The notes under the pieces were generated by a model. That model was not told the origin of the DNA. It did not search any database and saw only the letters and a list, made by a program, of their open reading frames with translations. Of a DNA stretch of 64,000 bases, positions 43,279 to 53,590 are shown one piece after another. The translations under genes were made by a program, and so were the position numbers. Position 1 is the stretch's first letter. Each line of letters starts with the position of its first letter. Origin of the DNA: Tretioscincus oriximinensis. Taxonomy: Eukaryota; Chordata; Lepidosauria; Squamata; Gymnophthalmidae. The DNA lies in NCBI GenBank assembly GCA_022410635.1, contig JAJVDF010000248.1:1310106-1374105 (forward strand), read 5' to 3'.

Positions 43279-43867
43279 TTTACGTTGCTGTGTTCTATTG
43301 TGAGTGCATTTTGGAGAGAATCAGTTTAAATTCCGAAGGAAAAATGTAAATAGCTGATTGGCTATTAACAAGGGGGGCAGGAACTTTTAAAAATACTATA
43401 AATAGTCATGCCAATGTGCCTTGATAAAAAAAAAGCCACAGCTGGCTGTTCAGTGTTGGGAGTTGTACAAGAATCTCCCACTCTCATACAGTATACGAAA
43501 TATCATGCAGCAATGCACAAGAAAAACCATCTCCTGTTTGGTGGTCACTTCCGGCCTCTGCTTCTGGAAAGGGCACCCGAGAGATGTTACTTCTGGGGTG
43601 AAATCGGAAGTGACATCAAACTTTGAGAGTGCTTTGCACATGTGATGTCCAAGATTTTCAGGCTCCCATCCAAAATTTAAACAATCCCTCCGCATACAAA
43701 AGTAGCAGTTTCCCTCTCAAACCTGCAATAATTGCAACTGAATACATTCACAGTTCATTATATCAGAGGGCAAATCAAAAATCACAAAATGGATGTTCAG
43801 TCATAGACTAAAGCTAAATACGGAGAAATTGTAGACCTAAGTAGTATTAAACATACCAAAATTTGAA

Positions 43868-44165
43868 CATATGGTTCCCCATAGGCTTCTATGTTGGCTT
43901 CCTGTCCAGAAAATATCCTATTCCAACTGATGGTATTAGCTTACAAGGTCCTCAGAAAACGTGCAAAATATCTCTGGCAAATTAAAATGGCATGTAACAA
44001 TCAGAAACTTATGATTTGCAACAAAAGGTCTTCTGGTCAGACCCTGATCACCAACAGCCAATTCACAACTAAGAGCCTACCAGGACTGCATCTGTACTTC
44101 CCAAAAAGCTCCACTTGGAGGAAGGTTTCAAAAGGCCTAAAAGCATTTACAGGATTTTCAATTCA
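43868..44165 (+). mobile_element. L2-like LINE ORF2 C-terminal fragment
   Basis: Reads through PENILFQLMVLAYKVLRKRA then FTTKSLPGLHLYFPKSS-like text, the end of L2-family ORF2 (family pattern IxFKxLxLxYKxLxGxAPxYL). One frame remains open from 43891 to 44199. No conserved catalytic part is left. Confidence 0.6.
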
Positions 44166-44689
44166 CCGGAGTGAAGTAAATGGAACAACACATCAGTAGC
44201 CTGCTCTATACTTCAATTGTTCTGCCTGTTAATCAGAGTATTTTTAAGCTACTCTGTTTGCTTATAGAAAACAGCTGGTTGCAATCTTTAAGAAGTTCAT
44301 GTTCACAATCAGATTTTACCAAACATTACTCTCATCTTCAACTATGTCTGCCATGTTTCTGCTTCCCTATCCATTGGCTTAAGGACATCAATCTATTTGT
44401 TTGGTTAGAAATTTATATCCTGCCCTTCACCAGAGGTCACATGGCATTTACAGGGGCTAAGTGGGTGAATCTCCTAATTTGAATCTATCCTGTTGGCACT
44501 TCATACAATAGGAGTAGGATTGTGGGTGATTGGTGTCAACCCATACTGTCTTTTCTTTACATCTGATGAGGACATGACAAAGCTGATGGATTTCTCTCAG
44601 CCAAAAGTTGGGTTTTTTTGGGGGGGAGGTTTAAAACTGCATATCGCAAGTTATATCTGCCCTGTGCCCCATACGTAAGAGGATTGAAT

Positions 44690-45065
44690 TCTGCCCTGCT
44701 GAATTGAGCCGGAGCCCATCTAGTCCAGCATTCTGTTTCGTACAGTGGCCCACCAGTTGCACTGGGCAGTCTGGAACAGAAGAAGGCAAAATCTTTACCT
44801 GCAAATGGAATTTCAGGAATACTGCCCATTGCTCCAACTTGGAGGCAGCATCAAGACATCCATCCTAATAGCTCTTTATACCTTTGTCTTCCATGAACTT
44901 GTGTAATCCTGTCTTAAAGCTATCCAGGCTGCTAGTTACTACCACCTCTTCTGGAAGTAAATTCCACAGGCCAATGACCCTCTGGTTGAAAAAAATACTT
45001 TCCTTTGTCATCTATGCCTGGCCTGCCTTCAATTTACATCACGTTTCCTGAAGCCTAAAGTATTG
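44690..45065 (-). mobile_element. CR1-like LINE 3' fragment, antisense
   Basis: GAGCCCATCTAGTCCAGCAT, GGCCCACCAGTTGCACTGGG, then CTACCACCTCTTCTGGAAGT mirror 42632-43278. Preceded at 44405-44465 by a short antisense L2 tail (TTTATATCCTGCCCTTCACC). Confidence 0.7.
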
Positions 45066-45428
45066 TGTATGCAGACCATCGTTACCTGCTGCAAAGAACA
45101 ATCCTAGTTGGGGAAAATTGTTCCATGTCAGGAATGTAGGAAGTAGCATAGAGCAGATGGGTGACCATCCATCCAATGACTAGCCTATCTTAACCTACCT
45201 TTGAGATGGGGAATGAAAGTTATCAGGGTGAAATTTCAAGCTGAAGTCATTTTGTTATAACCTTGAATATCGCTCCAGTAATGGGATTTCTTGCAAGGCT
45301 TAATTCCACGCTTCAAGCATTCTTCCCATCAGATAAAATTTGTGGTCACAAAATAAACAGGGTTTTTTTAAGTGATGACACTTGGAGTTCTGGAAAGGCC
45401 CGAGCCATCCAGGATCTTTGCAGATATA

Positions 45429-45507
45429 TATACTGCTCAAAACAAGGGAACACTTTAACATAACATGTGATGTTAAAAGTGTTCCCTTAATTGTTTTGAG
45501 CAGTATA
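45429..45507. mobile_element. Near-palindromic mini-element, copy 2 (79 bp)
   Basis: TATACTGCTCAAAACAAGGG and CCCTTAATTGTTTTGAGCAG/TATA pair over the whole arm: AGGGAACACTTTAACAT at left matches the inverse of ATGTTAAAAGTGTTCCCT at right. Copy 1 at 28543; a remnant at 60581. Confidence 0.75.
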
Positions 45508-47495
45508 TTAAAGTGCTAGGTGAAGCTTTGTTATTCACCTAAGCTCTCTGAGATACGTTCTTTGTAAGTAATATTTTAACTGCTTCAAAATGCATTTTAT
45601 CTGCTTTGTGTTTTAAAGGTTTTATTATGCATATGACTCTGGTCACACTTTTATTCCAGTCTTGAAGAATGAGTTTCATCCTTTTTTAATGGACTAAATG
45701 AGGAGAAAAAGCAGATTAAACTAATTACTCAGGGCTGAAAAAGGTTTAAAAGTAAATGCGTGACCAGGGTCTGTTTGCTAGTCTGTTCACCAAACTTTAA
45801 GAATGGAATAGCTGTATATGTATAATTATAAATATAAATATAAACCAATAATATACTAAACACGCCCATGGGCAGGTCACTGGTTGGTTGTGGATTTCAT
45901 TCATCATCTGGGGCTCAAGTTGTTGAGAGCCTTGTATCAACAAAAAGAGCCGTTAATGTATAGCAGCCTGACAATTCTTTCAAATTTTATATTGATAGGT
46001 TTTCCATATAACCTGTTGGGTAGTTATTAGTCTTCGCCTTTTCTGCAAGAGCCTTCCATTCCAGAATGGTTTACTCCCAATGTGAGCACTGCCACAGGGT
46101 TAAATTAGATAATACTAATAATAGATAAAATATTCTTAACACTACAGTTCTAGTTAACTATATGAAGAATGATCTCACTTTGTACTATATATACGTTAAT
46201 ATTTCATAAAACCTTTTTTGTTAACTAACAAACTTCAGCACAAATAAATATGGAACAACTCAGACTATACAGAACAAAATACTAAGGTGAAATGATGAAG
46301 TTCTCAATATTGCTTCCTAGTTTCCCAAGAAGATTAGCTTGTATCCAGGGCAAATTTTAACAGGGTTGTAGCTTGGAATCACTAAGTTATATATAACCAG
46401 CATTGCATTAAAGCACATCTGAAGGACAAAACAATGAACCCTAAGTGGTCACCAAATAGTGGGATAACATATGGGCAAATGGTAGCATTGTTGCTCATCT
46501 GGGTATTTCACTTCTGGTGAGATTCCTGGGTATGTAGCACCACATACAATGGTGACTAGACAACATCACTGAGTTTTCATGTTGTTGACAGATTCCTACT
46601 TTCTAGATCTGCTCTCCCATTTTCTCTGACACATTTACATTTAAATCATCTTCAGTCCTGAAGAANAAACATAATCTTTTTCTTTCCCCCACTAAACCAG
46701 AATTAAGGTCCAAATTAAGCTCATTTATTAAGAATGAAGAAAGCTTAAAAGAAAATGTGTGGCCAGGACCACAATCTTCCTGTCACTTCAGAAGTTGTAA
46801 AGTATTTCGTTTTTCAAAAGTAGCATATGGGTTTTCTCCATAATTATGATCCTTAAAAGTAAGGTCAAATATTCATAAGTTGTCACCACAGGAGAACTTT
46901 AATATGCTTTTATGTTGACCAGCTCCTGTGCGCTAAGTTCAGTTCTGCCAAAATCAAATAAGTAGTGGAACTTCAATATGGAACAGGCACCTTTTTATAG
47001 CTTCGAACTCCCACAAAACCATTTGGAGCAGTCGAAGGGAGTAGTTAAGAATTTTATTAGCAAAGCAAAGGGCAAATAATTGTAACACACCAAAGAAGAC
47101 ATTACTTCTAAGAAAAAATAATTAAACAAAATCAAGTATTCCACAATTGCAAAATATTTTTGTTTGGGGAAACAGCATATCCTAAATGTCAGTTTATGCA
47201 TGCGTGCATTTACACAAATTAATTGCCAGATATAATGAGATCCAGGACAAAACCTAATAAGTCTTTACCCTTCTCAGTTCGTTAAAATAAATTTACACCC
47301 ATAAGAAAAATGCACTTAAAAGCAGACAGAAGAGTTGTCAAGCTGGATCAAGTTAGAAGCAAGATCATGTCTTTGTTTTGAATTAGCTGCTGGTCATTAT
47401 ACAAAGAGGCGGGGTGTGGGGTTGTAGCTAAAGTTAAATTATAATGCAAAGATCCTGTGGAAAGCTGCTGGCCTGATGTTCACAACTCTGTAGAT
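45508..47495. other. Intergenic DNA, no recognised feature
   Basis: AT-rich without coding or clear repeat matches. Confidence 0.4.
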
Positions 47496-47820
47496 CAGTG
47501 GTGGGGAACTTTTTTCTGCCAGGGACCAATAGGATATTATTAACATCATCTTACCTAGGTCATACTCTCTCACTCTATCCGTGCCCCTTCCCTCATCCAT
47601 GCCCAGAAAATCACAGGCATGATGACAACCAGATATCATAGCCACAGGCCTTGCCCCAGGAAGCAACAACATCTTCCACTCCAAGCTAGGGATGGCTAAT
47701 AGTTCTGAAGAGAGCAGGCAGAGAAGCAACCAAATAGTTCCTTGGGGAGCATGCAGCNGGCTGGAACAAATGGTTCTGTGAGTGAGATCTGGCCTCTGGA
47801 CTTTAGTTTACCCATCTCTG
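47496..47820. mobile_element. Probable hAT-derived repeat, decayed
   Basis: Starts CAGTGGTGGGGAACTTTTTT and CTGCCAGGGACCAATAGG, the terminus of a common non-autonomous hAT family. Ends GGCCTCTGGACTTTAGTTTA/CCCATCTCTG, a degraded inverse. No clear target duplication. Confidence 0.55.
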
Positions 47821-48176
47821 CCCTTTGGACAGGCAATGGCAAACAACTTCAGTATCTTGCCCCCCAAATGCCTATTGACTGCATGCAGTTGAACAGAAAT
47901 TGGTACCCAGATTATGCAAAATACCACTTCTGACAGAAATGATTTTTCATGCATTAATTGAAAAGCACAATGTGAGGCAGGGCATGCACTGGGCTGCAGG
48001 GCTCTGGTTCCTGGTGAGAAAATTGTGCCACTTTCCTTGGATGGTGTTCTTGGTTCAGAGCACTGCTTTTCAGTCAATTCATGATAACAGTGGAGCTGGC
48101 AGGCCATGCTGCAGACTCTGAGAGGAGGAAGCTAAAGTAGGATTGCCATAATCCTATCCTCCAAACCACAGGTACA

Positions 48177-48222
48177 ATTTACAGTGTTTAATTTACAGTG
48201 CTCAATTTACAGTGCTCAAACC
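48177..48222. repeat. Three tandem 14-16-bp units
   Basis: AATTTACAGTG repeats three times (AATTTACAGTGTTT, AATTTACAGTGCTC, AATTTACAGTGCTC). Confidence 0.7.
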
Positions 48223-48467
48223 CCATTACCAAAATTATGGATTTTGCCTTTTGAGTACTAATAATACTCTCAAATTGCAGGTTGTCCACAAAAACTGCAG
48301 TATAAAACAACCCTAAGGTCACGTTCTTGCCCTACGTTTTGGCCAGTTATTACTTAAGGAACCCTGAAAGTTGTCATGAAGATTAAAATAGATTATTGTT
48401 AGATATAGGGAAATTAATTAATTATATTTTTCCCTTGTTAATCAACATTTTATATCTTCTGCACTCT

Positions 48468-48766
48468 TAGACTGACCATATTTTCTGAAGCCCAAACTGA
48501 GGTAATATTCGTGAATATGCAAATAATCCATCAACATACATACCCCCCACCAAAATCCCTGCCCAAGAAATCTGTGAAGCACATGAGAAATTTTTGAAGT
48601 GTATAANATTTTTTTGAAATACGTGAGAAATTTGCATTTTTTATTAACTGAGGGGAGGGTACCTACAAGAGCTGGCCCCAGTTGCCAAAAACCCTTAGTG
48701 GTGGTGCAGTGAATTTTCCTCAGCAAAAAGGTCCCCCCACAAAAAAGGGGGCATCTGGTCAGCCTA
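48468..48766. mobile_element. Inverted-terminal-repeat element, copy 2 (299 bp)
   Basis: Starts TAGACTGACCATA and ends CATCTGGTCAGCCTA. The interior (GGGGAGGGTACCTACAAGAG, GTGGTGGTGCAGTGAATTTT) matches the reverse complement of 6884-7308 with deletions. Confidence 0.6.
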
Positions 48767-48950
48767 CCCACTCTTCCCACTTCCTCCTTTCCCTATTTAT
48801 CCATTCTCTAAATTTCTTCTCTCTTTTGGGAACTCTGTCATCCCTTCACTTTCCTCTTGATACTTACGGTCTTCATATATTTTAATAGTAAATTTTCCAA
48901 ATCAATCCAAGTTCCTTCTTCATCTTGGTTATGTCCTGACCAGGTGGGAA

Positions 48951-49535
48951 AACACATATCTCCTTTTTAATAAAGCATTTGTAGCAGCATTTAGGAGGAT
49001 GTGAGTGTGTATACTGTAATATAATTGTCATGAATCTTCAACATACTGAAACTTTTATTAGTATAGTGCTGTGGTTCTCCAAGGCATCTGTGGTCAATAT
49101 TTTCTCAAGCATCTCACAGCCTGACTATGAAAATAATTATTTTTCAAAAAGCACATTCTCAGCCCTTGCCTGTCTGATGCTGATCCAAAAATTCGGGAAG
49201 TAATAGGTTCCATTAGCGTCACTCATCTACTTCGTTTATAAGTTACAGCATAATTGAGCAAGGTTTTATTACAAGTTGACCTAGCATTCAACAGCTACAC
49301 TACTAGCCCAGAAGGTACAATCTGCACAAACTATTAAAAATACAGTTTAAAGTTGGCTTACAGGTGGTAGCCTGTGGATATGAGTGTTCCTATCTCATCT
49401 CTTAGGTACATTAAGATTCCTTTTGGGAGTTTAGGTTTTGGCTTTTGATGACAATTATATTACAGTATACACACTCACATCCTCCAAAATGCTACCACAA
49501 ATGCTTTATAAAAAAAGGAGATGATATGCATATGT
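48951..49535. mobile_element. Long-TIR element (about 580 bp)
   Basis: The left arm (48961-49029: TCCTTTTTAATAAAGCATTT ... GTGAGTGTGTATACTGTAAT, ATAATTGTC) is the inverse of the right arm (49450-49521: GACAATTATATTACAGTATA, CACACTCACATCCTCC ... AATGCTTTATAAAAAAAGGA). About 70 bp pair with few mismatches, and weaker pairing reaches ACACATATC / ATATGTG. No transposase frame in the interior, so a non-autonomous DNA transposon is likely. Confidence 0.7.
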
Positions 49536-49609
49536 GATGTTCCTGTGTGTGTGTCTCTGGATCTAGGAGGTAAGTCATGCCTCTCAAATGTGGGTCATTC
49601 TATTCACTA

Positions 49610-49686
49610 CAGTGACAGAAGCCCCACCTCTAAAGAGATGTAAATACCCCGCCAGGGATGGTACCTATCCAGTCCTTCTGTCACTG
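49610..49686. repeat. 12-bp perfect inverted repeat before the DIRS remnant
   Basis: CAGTGACAGAAG (49610-49621) and CTTCTGTCACTG (49675-49686). May belong to the 5' terminal region of the DIRS-like element that follows; this is inference. Confidence 0.5.
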
Positions 49687-50876
49687 ACAGTCAGCACAGA
49701 AGCAAAATTTCTACCCAGTCGAAGTTTTGTTTTGTGAATGGAATCTGAATCATCATCAAACAATCTGATTACTAGGGGGGTTCTCCATTGAGACAGTTTT
49801 TTGCCTGCCAGTTTTGAGCTCTTACTGCAAAGTTCCCAAGCACCCTAGCGGAAGTGGGGCCCCACAGGTGCCAGTTTCCCTCAGTTTGCAGGTTCAGAGA
49901 CCATGGCTATTCCGTCTCAACCTGTGGCTCAACCTCAACACTGAGATGGCTATAGAGAGAGAGATTGCCCTGGGCGCTCAGCTTGAGGTGGGTGAGCAAG
50001 TTCCCCTATTGGCAGTGAGCCTGGACATCTCCGGCCAGGTTAGATGGGCTGTGGCTGAGTACCTTGACAGCGACAATAAAGCTCCTAATGACTCATTATT
50101 GCTAAGACTACTTGGGGAGGGGTCTCCCATGTCTCCAGCTTCCAGCAGGGTGGGCAGATCAAGGAAGAGGGCCATCCTGTCATCCAGGCACTCCTCCTAC
50201 TCCTCGCCAGATGGCACCAGCATCTCAGATGTGGGGCCCAGCCTACCTACTTAGACAAGTTAACAAGGTTTCAGAAAATCCTGCCAAGTCCAAATGGACA
50301 AATCTAAGCCAGACCTCTGATGTCATCAGTAATGACAGGTTCCATAAGCAAAAGGATGGAATGCCTAAGAAGACTGCTTCACCAATACAGGCAACATCAT
50401 CAAAGGGTGGGGTGCTGGCTAAGGATCCGCGGAAGCCAATAAGGTTTCTAAGCAACCTATGGATCCTCTACAATGCCCCATGCCAGAGCCAGAGCGGCGG
50501 TCTTCTTTGGTGCTCAGGGTGATTAAGAAAGAGATGTGAAAGATGCATCATAACCAGCATTCTTCAGAGGATGAGCAGCAGTCCCCCAAACGGCCAGTCA
50601 TCCCCTCAACAGATGAGGAGCCGGATGACCCTAGCGGTAAATCCTGCCCCCTTAAAGATTGGTTTACAGGTGAGTCTGAAGCCCCAGACTCTGACAGGGA
50701 AAATGAAAGAGACGCAAGGCTTTTCCTAAGATGCTAGAAAAGCTCCNAGCCACATTAGAACTAACTAAATTGAACTCTGAATCCAAGGCATTAACAGAAG
50801 AAAGGGCAAATCTGCATCCGGCCCCCGCTTCAACACTGCCAGTTCCTTCCTTACCTGAGTCTTTCAAGGCCTCAAA

Positions 50877-51345
50877 ATGAAGAAATGGCAGAATCCAGCT
50901 AAGCCTGTCCTGCCTCCTTTCCTTCTCAGAAAGCTTTTTAGTTCTGATATAGGTCAATCTAAACTGTGGCAGTGCCCTCTGGCAAATGCCGATGTTATTG
51001 CATTGATTTCTAATTTTGCTGCACACAAGGATAGGGACATTCCTTTGAAGGATCAGGACAGAAAGTTGGATAGTTTTCTTAAAAGAGTCTTTGAAAGTGT
51101 TTTCCCTCTCAGCTAGGGTCAATACCCAGAAGGCTCTCTTCAGACATGCAGTGGTTAAGTGGATGGGGGCCCTGCTTTGCTGCTCTCTGTGGCTTCAGTT
51201 TTGGTTGGGTGACAGTCAGGCCAAGATTAATCTCACAGCATTGCCTTTGCTTGGGGCTATCCTCTTTGGTAATGACAAGCTCAAAAACATGCTGGTGGAG
51301 TCTAAGACCCAAAAGAAGGTGTTGGTGCAAAACAAGACGAGATAA
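50877..51345 (+). pseudogene. DIRS gag-like ORF remnant
   Basis: Two frames overlapping near 51091-51116 and offset by a frameshift. The first has DIPLKDQDRKLDSFLKRVFE, equivalent to the DPxDRRLDxxLKRxxE region of DIRS gag. The second has LWLQFWLGDSQAKINLTALP and AILFGNDKLKNML, matching the W..W..D...K..L..LPF.G..LFG..LD.L block characteristic of DIRS-family gag. Non-functional because of the shift and stops. Confidence 0.75.
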
Positions 51346-51369
51346 AGTTTCCTCCTTACCAGAGAAGGT

Positions 51370-52300
51370 TTGGGACTTACAGACTGTATTTTCCACCAAA
51401 CAGGTCAGCCTTTTGTCAGCCCCGCGATTACCAGTCCTATTATAAGCAGCAGTTCTTTCATCCATAAGGAGAGAACAAATTCTATTCCCAAAGGGGGAGC
51501 AGATCCTTCCTCTCCTATCCAAGATTTTGAGCAGGACCTTNGACAGAGACCACTTGGGGGGTGGCTGTGCATTTTTGCTGACCAATGGCAATGTTTCAGG
51601 GCACCCTCCTGGGTGCAAGTGGTCTTTGAGGGCTACAGGGTGGACTTTGCTGAACTGCCCCATCATAGGTTTGTACAGTCTTTGTCACCTGGTTTGTCTG
51701 CCTCCAAGAAACAGGAGATGGACATTGTAGTTAAGAAGCTCTTGCTGCTGAGTATTGTTGAACTCGTTCCTGAATAAGAGAAGGGACAAGGGGTGTATAC
51801 CCTCATTTTTGTAATCCAGAAGTGGTCTGATGGTCTTAGCTCCATCCTTGATCTAAAATATGTAAATTTATTTGTTAGATACAAATATTTCAAGATGGAG
51901 ACTCTAAATTCCTGCCATCCCTGGATTTGGAGGATGCATATTTTCACATGGCCATTCACCCTTTGTCAAGGCAATACCTGGGGCTAGCTGTGGGCCCTAT
52001 CCATCTATAATTTTTTAGTTTGCCATTTGGCCTTTTAGCTCCCCTAGAATTTTTACAAAGCTGTTGGGGGTGCTCATGGGCAGCTTCAGCCCCCAAGGGG
52101 TCATGATCTTTGCCTACTTGGATGACATCCTGATAGTCTCTATGTCCAAGCGTGGAGCCGAAGCTGACATTCGGGCCACATTAGAATGTCTGTGAAGGCA
52201 TTGGTTCCTAGTGAATACAGAAAAAGCTCCTTATTGCCAGCTCAGTCCTTGGTTCACTTGGGGCCTCACAAGCAAGCAAAAACTTGCAAAAATCAAGGCT
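51370..52300 (+). pseudogene. DIRS reverse transcriptase remnant
   Basis: Upstream of the RT core: LGGWLCIFADQWQCFRAPSW and GYRVDFAELPHHRF, corresponding to the GGRLxxFxxxW ... GYxLEFxxxPP motif of DIRS. A stop at 51775-51777 interrupts it right after VELVPE. Then VYTLIFVIQKW, LDLKYVNLFVRYKYFKMETL, and in another frame the catalytic YLDD at 52114-52125 within FAYLDDILIVS. At least two frameshifts plus stops; homology fades after KQKLAKIKAF near 52300. Confidence 0.8.
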
Positions 52301-52310
52301 TTTTTTATTA

Positions 52311-53439
52311 TTAAAGCCACCATGTTGTCTACACTCACTCATCATAGATTCTGCTCCTTCCCTGGCCTGTCAAAGTGGGGCTAGAAAGGAGGCAGCTTCT
52401 CCCCCTCCAAATTCATCTCCCCCCAATTCAGAATGCAGCCACCCTGTAGATGTACCCAACCCTAAAATGTAGATTGCATGTTCAATCTTCGGCCCAATCA
52501 CCACATTCTATTTCCTGCACTTCGGAGGTGAATTTACCCTCCATCTGCCCCATGGATCCATTCTTGTCCAGCTTTCCATGTGCTCTAAAAGTTTTTAGAA
52601 TACAATAAACAGCCTCCTCATATAATGCGATTTCCTCAAACCTCAGAGACGTTACCCAGAATAAGGCTTTATGTGGACAGGCTCCTATTTTAAAGTCCCA
52701 AAGAAGAATCTCTCCGGAGGGCAGTAGGAAGGGAATTCTGGAGATCGTAGTTAGAAAAGTACAGCAATGCCTTCTAGGGCTTCTCATTCTAACAAGGCAG
52801 CAGCTAAATGCAGGTAAAATGGAGACAGATGGCCAACATGGTTTTTTTCAAGCATTTGCAACATGGAGGAAATGGACAGACAAAAATGTAGCCATCCTGT
52901 GCTAGAAATGTGAGGATAAAGTGAGGGGAAAGGCATTTTCACCATGGCTGGATGTAGGAAAACCTCTAACAGAATGAAAGAACATCTTTCAGTTGAAGTC
53001 CTTTGGAGGGGTTAACATTTACAAAGTTTCCTCTGGCTTGTATCCCAAGCTAATGTTTCCCCAAACTGATCATACTGCATACAGACACAACCTGTGTGTC
53101 AACGATCTTGATGAATCACCCCTGGCAACTTAAACAAGCCAGTTTGAAAGGGGGACATGACAGCAGCTGCTACTTTCTACCACTGGATAAGAATGGTCAC
53201 CAGCTTCCTTTGAAGGCACTTTGAAATGAGTATTTCCCAGCAAAGGCTCCCTTTGGCTGCAGACGCATTAGACCTTTAAACGGAATGGAAAAAGGAATTT
53301 TCCATTCCGTTGTGATTCCAAAGTGAGGGCTCAGGATGCGGGCAATTTTACCCCAGCTTCAAATCCTCATTAAAGCCCCCACTGGAGGACAGTAGCGACT
53401 GCTCACGTCTGTCGCAGAGTCTCCTCCTCAGCTGTCTGC
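52311..53439. other. Intergenic DNA, no recognised gene
   Basis: Mixed composition. Holds a 13-bp perfect hairpin at 53279-53311 (AACGGAATGGAAA / TTTCCATTCCGTT). No coding match. Confidence 0.4.
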
Positions 53440-53590
53440 TCAACTGCCACCTTGCCTTGCCTCTTCTTGCCCCTCCTCCACAATAAATGTCTTCTCTCCT
53501 TCCCTCCTTTCCTTGCCTTCTTTCCACCTACCCTTCCTTTCCTCCTGCCACCCTTTCCTTCCCTTCCTTCTTACCTTCTTACCTGGAGAC
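53440..53590. repeat. CT-rich low-complexity tract
   Basis: Dense CCTT/CTTCC-type pyrimidine sequence with no fixed unit. Open frames across it on both strands are composition artefacts. Confidence 0.8.

Larger units (their letters stand above)
49600..52310 (+). mobile_element. Decayed DIRS-type retrotransposon
   Basis: Order: a gag-like N-terminal frame (49814-50254), an acidic stretch (50543-50737), a DIRS gag segment (50877-51345), then RT (51370-52300). All in + orientation but in different frames with stops and shifts. Tyrosine recombinase and 3' terminus are not found, so the right end is truncated near 52.3 kb. Vertebrate DIRS elements move through an RT and a tyrosine recombinase instead of an integrase. 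The boundaries are approximate. Confidence 0.75.

Noticed and set aside
47439..47729. 96-codon minus-strand frame
   Set aside because: Lies within the hAT-derived repeat; no transposase or other motif.
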